A stretch of 64,000 nt of DNA, from NCBI GenBank assembly GCA_027257055.1, contig JAPVLO010000999.1, positions 1-64,000 of the forward strand. The letters run 5' to 3'. Below the pieces are notes generated by a model that worked only from the letters and a program-made list of their open reading frames with translations, was not told where the DNA came from and searched no databases. Within the stretch, counting starts at the first letter, position 1, and the number at the start of each line of letters is the position of its first letter. Shown in pieces: positions 22,787 to 35,100 of this stretch. This DNA is from Cephalopachus bancanus. Taxonomy: Eukaryota; Chordata; Mammalia; Primates; Tarsiidae. The position numbers and the translations under genes are program-made.

Positions 22787-23426
22787 TTAAATGAAGAAGA
22801 AAGCTCTCTTGAAATTAGCATCCATGTCAGATTTTGAGTAGACCAAAAACCACATAACAGAATCTTCTTTAATTGGTTGGTTAGACTCCACCTTGCCCTT
22901 TACCCCCTTTCAAAGATGATTGCTGCTTCATCCTTTATGAGTGTTTTTCTCTATAGCAACATTTCCCCCATAACAGCTATTAGAAAATAGCTGATTGAGG
23001 CTTGATTAGCTTCCTCAGGAATCTACATTAATAAAATATCCTGCTGGACTATCTTTTTGAAAGATTAATTTTGTGAGTTGATATGTCATTGAAACTGAAT
23101 GTTGGTTAGTGTTGTTTTTAAGCCATGGGAATAGTATTCAGGACAGATTAAAATCAGATTAAAATATTTTAAGTATTGCTTTTAAAAGATTAAATACAAA
23201 GCATTGACTCAAACCTGGTAATCTCTCAGCCAAACAGCCATTACATGTGGGTTTATGAGTGAAGAAGCTAGACTTGTCACAGGATATGGATGTATAAGGC
23301 ATATTGTAGACCTTCTAGTACCAATGTTGATTGGCTAAATGTATCCTTATTAAAATACTTCTTTAGTGGTCCAATTTTATGTGAGCAGTATATATGTCTC
23401 TGAAAAGCTTTAGAAAATAAAATATA
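22787..23426. other. Intron 1 spacer
   Basis: No gene or clear repeat. Confidence 0.45.
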
Positions 23427-23712
23427 GGCCAGATGCGGTGGCTCATGCCTGTAATCCCAGCACTTTGGGAACCTGAGGTGAGAGGATTGCCTGGGGTTCA
23501 AGACCAGCCTGGGCAACATGGCAAGACATCATCTCTACAATAAATCAAAAAATTAGCCGGGCATGGTGACTGTGTATGTAGTTCAAGTTACTTGGAAGGC
23601 TGAGACTGAAGGATCACCTGAGCCCAGCAGGTTGAGGCTGTAGTGGTTGTGAGTGTGCCACTGCATTCCAGCATGAGCGATGTAGTGAGACTCCAACTCA
23701 AAGAAAAGAAAA
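23427..23712 (+). mobile_element. SINE (I-type), full length
   Basis: J-like head (CCCAGCACTTTGGGAACC) with a short deletion before the B box (GGGGTTCAAGACCAGCC), D linker and CCAACTC tail. Confidence 0.9.
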
Positions 23713-26221
23713 TGCAACATAAACCCTGAGTTGAGTTTAAGGTTATGATGGTTGAGTTTGGTATTATGATGGTTGCTTTAGTAAACATTAGTAAGAAGGT
23801 AATGTTATGGGCATATCACCTTTCTCATTTTTTTAGTTGGCAGTGCGTGAAATTTTTTTTGGATATCGTATCAGTGCTGCATCAGTATTTAGCATGCTAT
23901 TAGATTCTATGGGAGAAAATGTTTAGAAGAAAACAAAGATTCATAAGTAGACAAAGAAGGTGGTCAGAAAGGTAAAGAGCATCTTAAAAGGGTAAAATTA
24001 AGATTATATTATTTTATACCAGCTTAGGAAGAACTCATTGCTGGCTAAGTAAAGTGTTATAGTGTTAAATATTACTGAGACTGAGATATGGCCTTTGTGA
24101 TGCTATGGAGGTAACTGAGGCTTGCATTCATTTGGAGATGTTGCAACCAGTATTTTCATGGGGTTGAAGAAGTCACTTTAACCTAATATAGACATTTGGT
24201 GGTTATCTTTTATAAAGTAATTCAGCCTGCTTTCCTCCTAACATAGTGTTTAAATGCTTTTATTGAACTACTTGATGACTGTTTGCCAAAAAATTGGGAG
24301 GTGGGGATAGGGCAAGGGGAAAGGTAGTACAAGGCAGCATGGATTTCCTGAATTTGTCTTGGGTACTAAGTTACCAGGTAGTATTACCTAAATAGTTATT
24401 TCACCTGTCAGTCTCTGAAGGGTTCAAGATGGACTGGTTTTGATTGACACTAGAACTGATGGACTCTTGACTTGTTTAGTATGTATTGTTTAGAAGATAA
24501 AAAACGAGATTTTTGTAGATTAAATGTGTGTGCTATGCAGGGTTTCATATCTGCTGAAAATTACCGTGGTGCATAAATACTAAGGAGACCAACCTTTCTC
24601 TCCTCCTTTCTCCTTTTCCTCTTTCCTTTCATTAGAGGGCAGATCTAATTAATGTGAAGGACATAAATACTTTTAGTAGTTTTCTATAAGCTGGTTTGGT
24701 TATTGGTGTTCTCAAATCATATTAAATTCTCATTGGCTGAATTTTTAAGAATTGTTGAATTGGTATATATATGTGGTTGCCATTTTTTCATCCATAATAT
24801 AATAGTTTGGAGTTTGTTGTTGTTTGCTATGTTCTTGTTTACCTTTTATTGATTTACTTTTATGGGGCATCTGAATTTTAAGTTAAAACGACATGTTGTC
24901 TATTCAGTGTTACTGGTTAAACTCGGACTAAGGAATGTCTGTAAGTCATTAAAGGAAGATTTTTAGTACAAGGAAAGGATGGTTTGTTCCAGGAAAAAAA
25001 TCAGTTAAATGAATTTTTAAGGAAAATCAGTGTTTGGGGAAGACAGCAAGAACTGATATGGAGACATTACAGAGTTTTCCTGAGAAGTTAGCTGAAATCA
25101 GGAGTGAGAGACGACCGAAAATTGTGTCTTTGGAAAAATGCCAGACTCCCTCCTTGACGTGATTGAGGCCTTCATGTACAGTGAATTAGCAATGAGAATC
25201 ATCTTGGCATATAAGCTTGTAGGAAATAACACAGTTCTTTGAGCAACACTGAATATTCACGCTAGTTTCAGAGTTTTCCAGGAGAAGCAAATATCATCCT
25301 CTTTCTCTACTTCACAAGTTTTAAATATTTAAGTGGCCTCAGGCAGTCCATGATGAAAACACTCCAAAATAACTTTTATGACTGAGACACTTAAGTTATT
25401 AATAACATTTGTGTCCTTTTTTATTTTGACATTTGTTCAGGAATAGATTCCTGATTTATTATACCTGTAGAAAGTAGGGGACACCTTATTTATTTATTTA
25501 TTTTTTTAACGCTGTACAGTCTCCCCATTCTTTCCTGCTTAATTTCTGGGCTTAACATTTTTCTAGCCCAGGTTACCCCCTGGAACTTCTGATCTGTATT
25601 TTTGTCTGGAAGATAGCTCTACTGTCACCACTTGGATAAACTATGAGTACTTCAAATATGACTCAAAACTGAAATCTGTCTCTCTCCAGTCCCCTCCCTG
25701 CAATCTCTTCTTCGGTTTCTTTGGTTATTAGCTAGCCCCACCATTGTCCCAGATGTCAGAATTAGAAAACTGAGTAATTCTTATCCTTCCTTCATGTTCT
25801 TTGCCCGAGACCTATCAGTATTTCTCCATTCTGCCCTTTTCCTATTCATATTGCTCCTGCCTTTGTCCATCATCTTTTGCCTGGATGGTTACAGTGACTT
25901 CCTAACTGACCTCCTGTCTATATGTGATCTTTCCAAGTCATACCTTTCCACTCTCTAAAATATGCATAGAGGGTCATACATATGCTGGAAGAGAGCCCAG
26001 GTACAGTTTCCTTGGAGAAGAGGTTCTGAAGCCTCTTCTCCTCTTCCCCCAATAGCTGTCCCTCTCCTGTGCTAAATCTTGTGCATATCTCTGTTATAGC
26101 TCTTCTCATATTACAGTATGCTCATAGTCTCCACTTCTTCACCTGGCAGTCATAGTGTACACATTATGCTGTAATTCATAGCCTCCCTAAATACATATTT
26201 TGAGTCTTATTTATTTACCTG
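23713..26221. other. Intron 1, 2.5 kb without SINEs
   Basis: Mostly single-copy-looking. 25540-25960 (GTTACAGTGACTTCCTAACT, GACCTCCTGTCT) resembles an ancient L2 remnant. No coding sequence recognised. Confidence 0.45.
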
Positions 26222-26655
26222 GTGTATTAGTGTGCTAGAGCTACTGTAACAAAGGTACCACAGACTGAACGTCTTAAACAACAAATTTATTGTTTCACTT
26301 TTCCGGAGACTAGACATCTGAGGTCAAGATGTTAGCATGATCAGGCTCCTTCTGTATGTGCTAAGGAAGGATCTGTTCTGGGCCTCTCTGCTTCTGGTAG
26401 TTCCTTGGCTTTTGGCAGCATAATTCCAGTTTTCACATGGTACTCTCCTTGTGGGTGAGCCTGCCTCTTCACGTTTTCCCTTTTTATAAGGACACCAGTC
26501 ATACTGGATTAGGGGCCCACCCCCCTCCAGCATTACCTCATCTTAACTAATTATATCAGCAGTGATTGTTTTTTCAAATAAGGTCACATTTGGAGGTATT
26601 TGGGACTAGGACTTTAATATACACATTTTGAGGTCATATCCAACCCACAAGACCC
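26222..26655. repeat. Ancient dispersed repeat, copy 2 (related to 4176-4590)
   Basis: Shares landmarks with copy 1 (AGCTACTGTAACAAAGGTAC, CGTCTTAAACAACA) and adds AAGGACACCAGTCATACTGG and AAATAAGGTCACATTTGGAG, which recall MLT1-type sequences. Assignment to a named family is tentative. Confidence 0.55.
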
Positions 26656-26813
26656 AGTGATTAGTGTGTTGACTATAACATAACTGTAAAATGATCAAGT
26701 GAAATAAATAATCTTGGAGTAGAAGATCAAAATTTTATTTTCCTAAAATTTATGTTTAAATAATGAAAAATAAAGGCTATGATCTTGTGAGTGCTTTCCC
26801 ATCTCTAGTTTTC

Positions 26814-27106
26814 TTTTTTTTTTTTTTTTGAGTCGGAATCTCACTCTGTCACCCAGACTGGAGTGCAGTGGCATGCTCCCGGCCACCGCAACCTCGACCT
26901 TCTGGGCTCCGGTGATCCTTCCGCCTCAGCCTTCCAAGTAGCTGGAACTACAGGTGCGTGCTACCACGCCCAGCTAATTTTTTATTTATTGTAGAGATGA
27001 GGTCTCGCCAAGTTGCCTAGGCGGGTCTCGAACCCACGGGCTCAGGAAATCCACTCACCTCTGCCTCCCAAAGCGCGGGATTACAGGCTGAGCCACCGAG
27101 CCCAGC
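26814..27106 (-). mobile_element. SINE (D-type) with target-site duplication
   Basis: Flanked by CCATCTCTAGTTTTC on both sides. Confidence 0.95.
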
Positions 27107-27782
27107 CCATCTCTAGTTTTCAGTATATTCATGGTAGCTTTTGAATTGTTGCATCTCAAAAGATGCTGATAGAGGTTTCTAGTTTTTCTAGCTCTATCTT
27201 GTTGAGAAAATGCCACTTAATTTTCAATACAGTTAATGTATGAATAAACTACAAAGCAAGAAAGAAAAAATGGCCTATGAAATCCTGCAGATGGAAAGCA
27301 GACTGAGCCATCATATTAGAGAATGCTGAAACCTAAACTCAGGTGGGGGAGCCAACTAAAAGCAAACTTAATTTGTAGAGCAGAACTCAGATGAGATTGA
27401 GGCCCCAAACAGGACATAATCGAAGCTAAATATGAGCATTTTGCATCCTAATACTCCCACCTGGCAGTCCAGCAAATGACCTGAGGTTTATGCGACAGCA
27501 GTTATGGCAGAGGGTGAGGAACCGAGGAATGAAAGTCTCTTCAACTAGGCCTTGGGCAGGAACTAAGGGATTCCTCTCTGGAGAAGCAAAGACTGTCTTC
27601 ACAAGTCCTATGCATGGAAAAAAACTTCAAAACCACTTCTTAGTGTTGCCTTCTTAAATATGAATTAGATGGCCTAGGATCACAAAAATATTTCAGGAAT
27701 GCCTCAAACATGAACAAAAATGAGACAGATGCAGAGAATGCAGTTTGAAGGCAGTGTAGAAAATAACAAATAACTAAATAAA
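27107..27782. other. Intron 1 spacer
   Basis: No gene or clear repeat. Confidence 0.45.
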
Positions 27783-28079
27783 TTTTTTGTTTGTTTAGAG
27801 GTGGGATCTTACTCTGTCACCCAGCTGGAGTGCTGTGGCATGATCATGGCTCCCTGGCTCTTTGCAGCCTTGACCTTCTGGGCTCAGGTGATCCTTATAC
27901 CTCAGCCTCTTGAGTAACTGAGACTATAGGTGTATACCACCATGTCAGGCTAAATTTTTTATATTTGTAGAGGCGAGGTCTCACTATGCTGCCTAGGCTG
28001 GTCTTGAACTCCTGGTCTCAAGCATCACTTTGGCCTTGTAAAGTGCTGCGATTACAGGCGTGAGCCACCATGCCTGGCC
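27783..28079 (-). mobile_element. Old AluJ-like SINE, full length
   Basis: GATTACAGGCGTGAGCCACC head and the AluJ-type left arm (GAACTCCTGGTCTCAAGC). No D-type marks. Confidence 0.88.
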
Positions 28080-28280
28080 AAAGAAATTTTTAATACTTAC
28101 CTCAAAGAAGAGAGGGCATCATGTCTGTGAAATCATAACTTGAAGAAAAAAAAACATTCAGAGAACAGAGAAGAGTTCTTGGAAATTAGCTATGTGACGC
28201 CAGAACTTTAAAAATCCAATAGAAATCTTCCAGAAGGGGAAAGCAAAAACTAGAAAGGAAAAGATAAGAAAAATAGAGAA

Positions 28281-28567
28281 GACCGGGCTCGGTAACTCAG
28301 CCTGTAATCCGAGTGCTTTGGGAGGCCAAGGTGAGTGAATTGCCAAAGCCCGTGGGTTCAAGACCCGCCTGGGCAACTTGACCAGACCTCATCTCTACAG
28401 TAAATCAAAAATTAGCCTGGTGTGGTAGCGCGTACCTGTAATTCCAGCTACTTGTAAGGCTGAGGTGGAAGAATCGCCAGAGCCCAGCAGGTCGAGGCTG
28501 CAGTGGCCGGAAGCGGCCACTGCACTCCAGTGTGGGCGATGGAGTGAGACTCCAACTCAAAAAAAAA
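28281..28567 (+). mobile_element. SINE (D-type), full length
   Basis: Head ACCGGGCTCGGTAACTCAGC, GGGTTCAAGACCCGCC, and the GTGGCCGGAAGCGGCCAC stem. Confidence 0.92.
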
Positions 28568-28799
28568 CAGAGGCTCAATCTAGAAGGTCCAAGATACAAC
28601 TAATAAGAATTTTAAAAAGAGAGGATGGCGGAAAGAGCTGAATGTGTCCAGGCTGAGGAGGCCCATTGAGACCTCAGACTGGTGACTGACAGAAAGGCCA
28701 CAGCAATAGATTTGTCAGCAGCAGTGCCAAAAGCCAGACCTTAAATTCTGAGGGAAAATTATTTTCAACCTATAATTTAGTGCTCCTCCAAATGAAAAT

Positions 28800-29084
28800 A
28801 AGCTAGGCATGGCACCTCATACCTGTAGTAATCCCAGTGCTTTGGAAAGCCTAGACGGGAGGATCCCTTGAGGCCAAGAGATTGAGACCAACCTGGGCAA
28901 TATAATGAAACCCTCTCTTTACAAAAAAATAGTAAAGTTAGGCCTACTAGCATGCACCTCTAGTCTTAGCTACTCAGATGGCTGAGGTGGGAGGGTCACT
29001 TGAGCCCAGGAGCTCAAGGCTTCTTTGAGCCATGCTTGTGCCACATCTCTCCAGCCCAGGCAGCAGACACTAAAATAATAATAA
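28800..29084 (+). mobile_element. Old AluJ-like SINE, diverged
   Basis: GTAATCCCAGTGCTTTGG, GAGATTGAGACCAACC and a degraded AATAATAAT tail. Confidence 0.8.
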
Positions 29085-30486
29085 TGGAAATAAGGAGTAT
29101 TGATTTGATCAGTGGGGCGGCAAGTAGGTAGATGGTTGTAGGTTTGGTGGTTTAAGAGTTAAAAATCTCTTTAATAGAAAATTAATGGATAATCTCCAGT
29201 CTGAAAAGATACAGAAATGAGGCATGTTGTTTAGAAATGTTTAGTACAGGTAAACAGATGGAAGACCTGATAGCCATGGAAGCGCTGCCTCTGAGGAGCG
29301 TGCTTGTGTTGGGCAGAGGGCTGTTCTAGTATGTGTTCTAACTTTGTGCTACATGGCTTCTCAAACTGTGTATGTGGAGTCACTTGGCAAAAATTAAAAT
29401 TTAAAAAATTGAAACCTGTCATCAAGTTTTTTCTCATTTAGTCATTGTTTTTTGTAAATTTACTTGCATGAAGACTAGTACAGTGCTGTTGATTTAGAAA
29501 TACCTGCTGATTGCTATTAGATGTTTTGAAAAAACCAAGAGCACAGGCATTAGAGTCAGTCAGTCACTTACTTAGGAATACATGATTGCTGACTGCATTC
29601 TAGGCGCTTTTCCCTGTACAGAGGTTAGAAAAACACATGAGGTCACTCTCCTTGAGGAACTTACATTCTAGTGGTGGGAGATTGACACTGCAAATAAATG
29701 AGCAAGGTAGTTTCATATTGCTAGAGAGAAATAAAACCTGGAGTGGGTTGGGGAAGAAGACTTCCAGAGGATGTTCCAGCAGAGCCCTGGGGATGAGAGT
29801 GGACTTGCTTGGGGAGCACCAGGGAGAGGGAGTTCTGAGTAGAGAGCCTGGGTTGGAGGGAGTCTGGGCTTGTGGGCCACACTGAGGGTGCCGTCAGAGC
29901 ACGGGGTGATGGAGTGAGACAGGAGAGCACCATGGTGGGCCTTGTGGGCCATGCTAGTGACTCTGAATCCCTTGGAACAGAAGAGTGGCATGTTCTGACT
30001 CTATGTGATTCAGAATTCTGGATAGAGACTGGCTACTGGACTCCTAAGACAAGTAGAGCGGAAGTGCTGTTGGGACTTTCCACTAAGGGTGTTCATGTGT
30101 GCTCACACACATTTTCATCCTTTTTATTCATTCTTTTTACTTGAGTGTAACTTTTCCTGCTGTCTTTAATGCATTTATTTAGTAGTTCGGTGGCTTGATC
30201 CCAGGAAGGCTAATTAATGGCCTGTGTAGCAAGCAGTAAACATACTGACTAGTGGTTCATACTGGCTTTACTACTTTACTTTTTTTAATTGCTGATAATT
30301 ACAAAAATGCACATGGGCATAGGTCCAAGGAAAGACGAATTATTGTCTGTGAGCAGATCTGGTATAAGCTGATAATACAGTCTGTATTTACTTTTAAATT
30401 TAAATGCCACATAAATTATAGGAAAGATGTCTTTTAACTTGCTTTGAAGAGAGTGGGGCATTTTTATATTTTTGTTGCAGTCACAA
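29085..30486. other. Intron 1 spacer
   Basis: No gene. 29560-29700 (GAGGAACTTACATTCTAGTG) resembles an L2-type remnant. Overlapping open frames on both strands at 29.6-30.1 kb have no recognisable domains. Confidence 0.4.
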
Positions 30487-30782
30487 TTTTTTTTTTTTTT
30501 TTTGAGTTGGAGTCTCACTCTGTCACCCAGACTGGAGTACAGTGGCCGCTCCTGGCCACTGCAGCCTCAACCTGCTGGGCTCCGGCGATCCTTCCACCTC
30601 AGCTTTCCAGGTAACTGGAACTACAGGTGCGTGCTACCACTCCTGGCTGATTTTTTGATTTATTGTAGAGATGAGGTCTCCCCAAGTTGCCCAGGCAGAT
30701 CTCGAACCTGCGGGCTCAGGCAATCCACTCACCTCAGCCTCCCAAAGGCGCGGGATTACAGGCTGAGCCACCGAGCCCGGCT
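30487..30782 (-). mobile_element. SINE (D-type) with target-site duplication
   Basis: Flanked by GTCACAATTTT. Forms a head-to-head inverted pair with the next SINE across 48 bp. Confidence 0.95.
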
Positions 30783-30830
30783 ATATAGTCACAATTTTAT
30801 TAGGCATTAGAAGTTAAAAATGGCTTGTTA

Positions 30831-31120
30831 GCTGGGCTCGGTGGCTCAGCCTGTAATCCCGCGCCTTTGGGAGGCTGAGGTGAGTGGATTGCCTGAGCCC
30901 GCGGGTTCGAGACCTGCCTGGGCAGCGAGACCTCATCTCTACAATAAATAAAAAAAATCAGCCGGGCGTGGTGGCACGCACCTGTAATTCCGGCTACTCG
31001 GAAGGCTGAGGCGGAGAGATCACCGGAGCCCAGCAGGTCGAGGCTGCGGTGGCTGGGAGCGGCCACTGCACTCCAGTCTGGGTGACAGAGTGAGACTCCA
31101 ACTCAAAAAAAAAAAAAAAA
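30831..31120 (+). mobile_element. SINE (D5-type) with target-site duplication
   Basis: Flanked by TGGCTTGTTA. GGGCAGCGAGACC, ATCAGCCGGGC and GTAATTCCGG all present. Confidence 0.95.
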
Positions 31121-31649
31121 TGGCTTGTTACATCAAGATTGATATCTGAATATTGCTTGCACCCAGTAAAGTGTTCAGAATGACTGAATAGAAATTTGTA
31201 TTTAAAAATGTAAATTTTCTCCTTTCTCTGTGGAAGTCATTTTGGCAAATTGTCATATTTTCTAATTATAAGCAAAAATATGGGTTGTTCACCTAGGAAT
31301 TTCTTGCCTTTAAGCCTAACAGAATCTTAGAAACAAAGAACTAAGCCTGTAACTTCCAGTATTTGGTTTTCATGGAATAATAAAGCTAAGAAAAAAGTTA
31401 TAGATAAGATTGTATATAATTGGTTAATATTGCAAAAAATATTTTAAAAAATCAACCACCTATTCTTGCTATCTTTTTATGAAAGTAGTTTAATAGCAAA
31501 AGGTATAAGAAGATATTAGAATTCAGAACAGTCATTCTCATGAGAGGATTGTTAGCGATTCTATACTCTTTCATGTCCATGTGCATGCATATACTCTCGT
31601 TAGACCTTTTTTAAGTATTAGCCCCCTAATGGATGTTAGAGAACCCCTG
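31121..31649. other. Intron 1 spacer
   Basis: AT-rich, nothing recognised. Confidence 0.45.
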
Positions 31650-31959
31650 TTTTTCTTCTTTTTCTTTTTCTTTTGAGTTGTGGTCTCACTCTGTTGCCCA
31701 GGCTGGAGTGCAATGGCACAACCATGGCTCACTGCAGCCTCGACCTCCTGAACTCAGATGATCCTTCTGCCTTAATCTCCTGAGTAGTTGGAACTACAGG
31801 TGCACACCACCTCACCCAGTTATTATTATTTATATTTTTTGTAGAGTCGGAGTCTTGTTATGTTGCCCACGCTAGTCTCGAACTCTTGGGCTCGAGCAGT
31901 CCTCCTGCCATAGCTTCCCAAAGTGCTTGGATTACAGGCATGAGCCACCACGTCCAGCC
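31650..31959 (-). mobile_element. Old AluJ-like SINE, full length
   Basis: CTCACTGCAGCCTCGACCTC and TAGTCTCGAACTCTTGGGC left arm; no D-type head. Confidence 0.9.
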
Positions 31960-32114
31960 CTGCTTTCTTTTTTAAAAAGTAGTATCAATGATATACGGGA
32001 ATCACTGCTTGAAAACACAGGTAAAAGCCATCCTATATGTTAACACATGAATGTTTTTAGTTGCCTGGGTTTATTTTCTTATCTTTCCCCAGATATATTA
32101 AAGGGAAAGAGAGA

Positions 32115-32418
32115 GCTGGGCTCAGTGGCTCAGCCTGTAATCCCACGCTTTGGGAGGCTGAGGGAGTGGATTGCCTGAGGAGTCCGCGGGTTCGAGACCC
32201 ACCTGGGCAACTTGGCGAGACCTCATCTCTACAATAAATAAAAAAATCAACTGGCATCATAGCGCGTGCCTATAATTCTGGCTACTCGGAGGGCTGAGTC
32301 GGAAGGATCGCCGGAGCCCAGCAGGTCAAGGCTGCAGTGGCCGGGAGCAACCACTGCACTCCAGTCTGGGCGACAGAGTGAGACTCCAACTCAAAAAAAA
32401 AATAAAAATAAAAAATAA
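32115..32418 (+). mobile_element. SINE (D-type, near D5) with target-site duplication
   Basis: Flanked by AAAGGGAAAGAGA. It has AATCAACTGG and TATAATTCTGG like D5 copies but keeps GGGCAACTTGGCGAGACC, so the substitutions came before the deletion. Confidence 0.94.
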
Positions 32419-32682
32419 AGGGAAAGAGAACCAGTAGCATGAATTTCAGATCTCTGACTTTAACTATTTTATATTCGTGATTTTAACCTCTTGAAGTCAG
32501 TTATAGTATTTCAGCCAAAGTTGACATGTTGGGTGGTTTCTCAACTTAACTTTTGTAAAATCACAAAGTTTAGTATTTATTTAATGAAATAGTTTTATCT
32601 GAACAATAGGATATTTTTAAAAGAAGTGTGATGTATTAAAATAATTATGTGAAGTACTCAAAATATGTTTAAAATTACCTAA

Positions 32683-32975
32683 TTTTTTTTTTTTTTTGAG
32701 TTGGAGTCTCACTCTGTCACCCAGACTGGAGTGCAATGGCCACTCCCGGCCACCGCAGCCTTGACCTACTGGGCTCCGGCGATCCTTCCACCTCAGCCTT
32801 CCAAGTAGCTGGAACTACAGGCGTGCGCTACCACGCCCGGCTAATTTTTGATTTGTTGTAGAGATGAGGTCTCGCCAAGTTGCCCAGATGGGTCTTGAAC
32901 CCGCGGGCTCAGGCAGTCCACTCACCTCGGCCTTCCAAAGTGCTGTGATTACAGACTGAGCCACCGAGCCCAGCC
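32683..32975 (-). mobile_element. SINE (D-type), first of two insertions at one site
   Basis: Bounded by AAATTACCTAATTT before and after. Confidence 0.94.
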
Positions 32976-32986
32976 AAATTACCTAA

Positions 32987-33145
32987 TTTTTTTTTTTTTT
33001 TTTGAGTTGGAGTCTCACTCGGTCGCCCAAACTGGAATGCAGTGGCTGTTCCCAGCCACCGCAGCCTCGCCTGCTGGGCTCCGGCGATCCTTCTACCTCT
33101 GCCTTCCAAGTAACTGGAATTACAGGCTGAGCCACCGAGCCTGGT
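32987..33145 (-). mobile_element. Monomer-length SINE (D-type), second insertion at the same site
   Basis: Right arm runs to GGAATTACAGG and then jumps to the left-arm head CTGAGCCACCGAGCC. Followed by a third copy of AAATTACCTAATTT. Confidence 0.92.
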
Positions 33146-34514
33146 TAAATTACCTAATTTTTAATGACTGACACAATGTATATTTACAAAAACAAAGTAT
33201 GTATCCTGGAGTATGTAGAGCCAGAGGATACTTATAATTCATAAGAGTATTGCCAGATTTGTGCTTGAATATTCTATAGAACATCTTTCATAATTTGTAT
33301 TATTTCTATCATATGTGAATCAATAAAAATGATTTAGAATGAACATGTTTTATTATTAATATTTAATCAGTAGTACTTCTGGGTGTTTGTTACATGAAAT
33401 CATTTTACGCTTTTAAGGTTTAGGAAACATCCCTGTATATGCCTCAACCTTGTACATGCTGTTTAGCACACTCTTAATAAATAACTGCGAAAGTAATACT
33501 GGCCAGTGAGTTCAAAGGTTAAGTCTAAGTTCATACCGCTTAGTTCATCTTATATTACTGCTCAAGCCTCCTGCCTTCCTTACCTCTGCAGTTAACATGC
33601 CTTGCAAATTCTGACAAATGACGGCTTTGCTTTGGAATCACAGGGAATTTTGATTCAGTGAAGAAGCTGTCTCTCTTTTATTTAAGCCTTATTTCTCATG
33701 TATTAGGAGTTTTAGGAAAATAGAGTTCTGTCTGTTGTAATGTGAATCAAAGTCCAAAATTAATATTGTAGGTGTCTCATTTATTATAATAACTAACTTT
33801 GGGTAGCACCATGTTTTTGATGCACAAAAGTGAAAATTAAGTTAAGAGAGATGAAATAACTTTCATGAGTATAGCTAGGAAATAGAGGGAATATCCATCA
33901 AAAAAACAGATTTAGAGAATTATCTTACATAGTTCTCTTTTGATTGCAGAAGTGTCTTAGTAGTAACTACAGATTCATCTTCACCTCACTTCCGAGTCCC
34001 AGAAGCCTGGACCAGAGCCAGGAACCCAACTCCTGGCAATTTTCTTTTAAGTGGTAGGGCTGTATTAAATCATTCATGTAGCATTTGGTGACTGAACTCC
34101 CACAAAATATGGAGCATTCATGCAACCTGCTTTATGTCCCTATTTAATAGGCAAAGAAAGAATGTGCACTCTCTTAAACCCATCTCATGCCATCCTGGAT
34201 TTTGGAAAGATAACTAATCTCATGGGGAGTTTGTGGACTTGTCCCTGTGTCCCCATGATTTAAACCCCAGTTCTGTGGAATTGTAGCCAGAGAGTGAAAT
34301 CTTCAAGAGCCAGTTTAATGACAGTGATGTCAACATTTGAGTGCTTGCTCTGTGACAGGCATTGTGGTTAGTGCTTCTGTGCATTATCTTAATATAATCC
34401 TCACAACAGGCTTGAGAGCAATAGGTAGCCCTGTTTTATAGATAAAGAAATTAAAGCCTGATAATAATAATAATGGTCACCAACACCTGAAGAGCTTCTT
34501 CTGTGTAACAAGCT
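33146..34514. other. Intron 1 spacer
   Basis: No gene. 34325-34460 (GAGTGCTTGCTCTGTGACAG, ATCCTCACAACAGGC) is a probable MIR. Confidence 0.45.
34325..34465 (+). repeat. Probable MIR (ancient SINE)
   Basis: Matches remembered MIR core order: GCTCTGTGACAGGCATTG, ATAATCCTCACAACAGGC, TTTTATAGATAAAGAAATT. Confidence 0.6.
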
Positions 34515-35100
34515 CTTTTTTTTTTTTTGAGTCGGGGTCTCTGTCACCCAAGCAGGAGTGCAGTGGCACTAATCATGGCTTACTGCAGCCTCGACCTCCT
34601 TGACTCAGGCTCTCTGCCCCAGTCTCCTGAATAGCTGGGACTACAGGCACACACCACCATGCTCTACTGTTTTTTATTTTTTTTGAGTTGGAGTCTCACT
34701 CTGTCATCCAGGCTGGAGTGCAGTGGCACGCTCACGGGCCACCACAACCTAAACATGCTGGACTCAGACGATCTTTCCACCTCAGCTTCCAAGTAGCTGG
34801 AACTTCAGGCATGTGCCATTAAGCCGGGCTAATTTTTCTTGATTTATTGTAGAGATGAGGTCTTGCCAAATTGTCCAGGTTGGTCTTGAACCCCTGGGCT
34901 CAGGCAATCCTCTCACCTCGGCCTCCCAAAGTGCTGGGATTATAGGTGTGAGCCACCATGCCTGGCCTTATTTTTATTTTTGTAGAGACGAGGATCCTGC
35001 TATGTTGCCTCGGCTGGTCTTGAACTTTTGAATTCAAGCAGTCCTCTTGTCTCAGCCTCCCAAAGTGCTAGGAATATAGGCATGAGCCACTGCGCCCAGA
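34515..35100 (-). mobile_element. Old AluJ-like SINE, split by a later SINE
   Basis: Right arm at 34515-34668 and left arm at 34969-35100 (TTGTAGAGACGAGGATCCTG to GCGCCCAGA). The two halves read as one element if the insertion is removed. Confidence 0.88.
34669..34968 (-). mobile_element. SINE (I-type) nested in an AluJ-like SINE
   Basis: GAGTTGGAGTCTC tail and GATTTATTGTAGAGATGAGG linker are D-like; the head GATTATAGGTGTGAGCCACC is J-like. Bounded by TTATTTTTATTTT-like sequence. Confidence 0.9.

Noticed and set aside
29637..30144. Overlapping open frames on both strands
   Set aside because: Mutually overlapping, with no domain or gene-like context, next to L2-like sequence.
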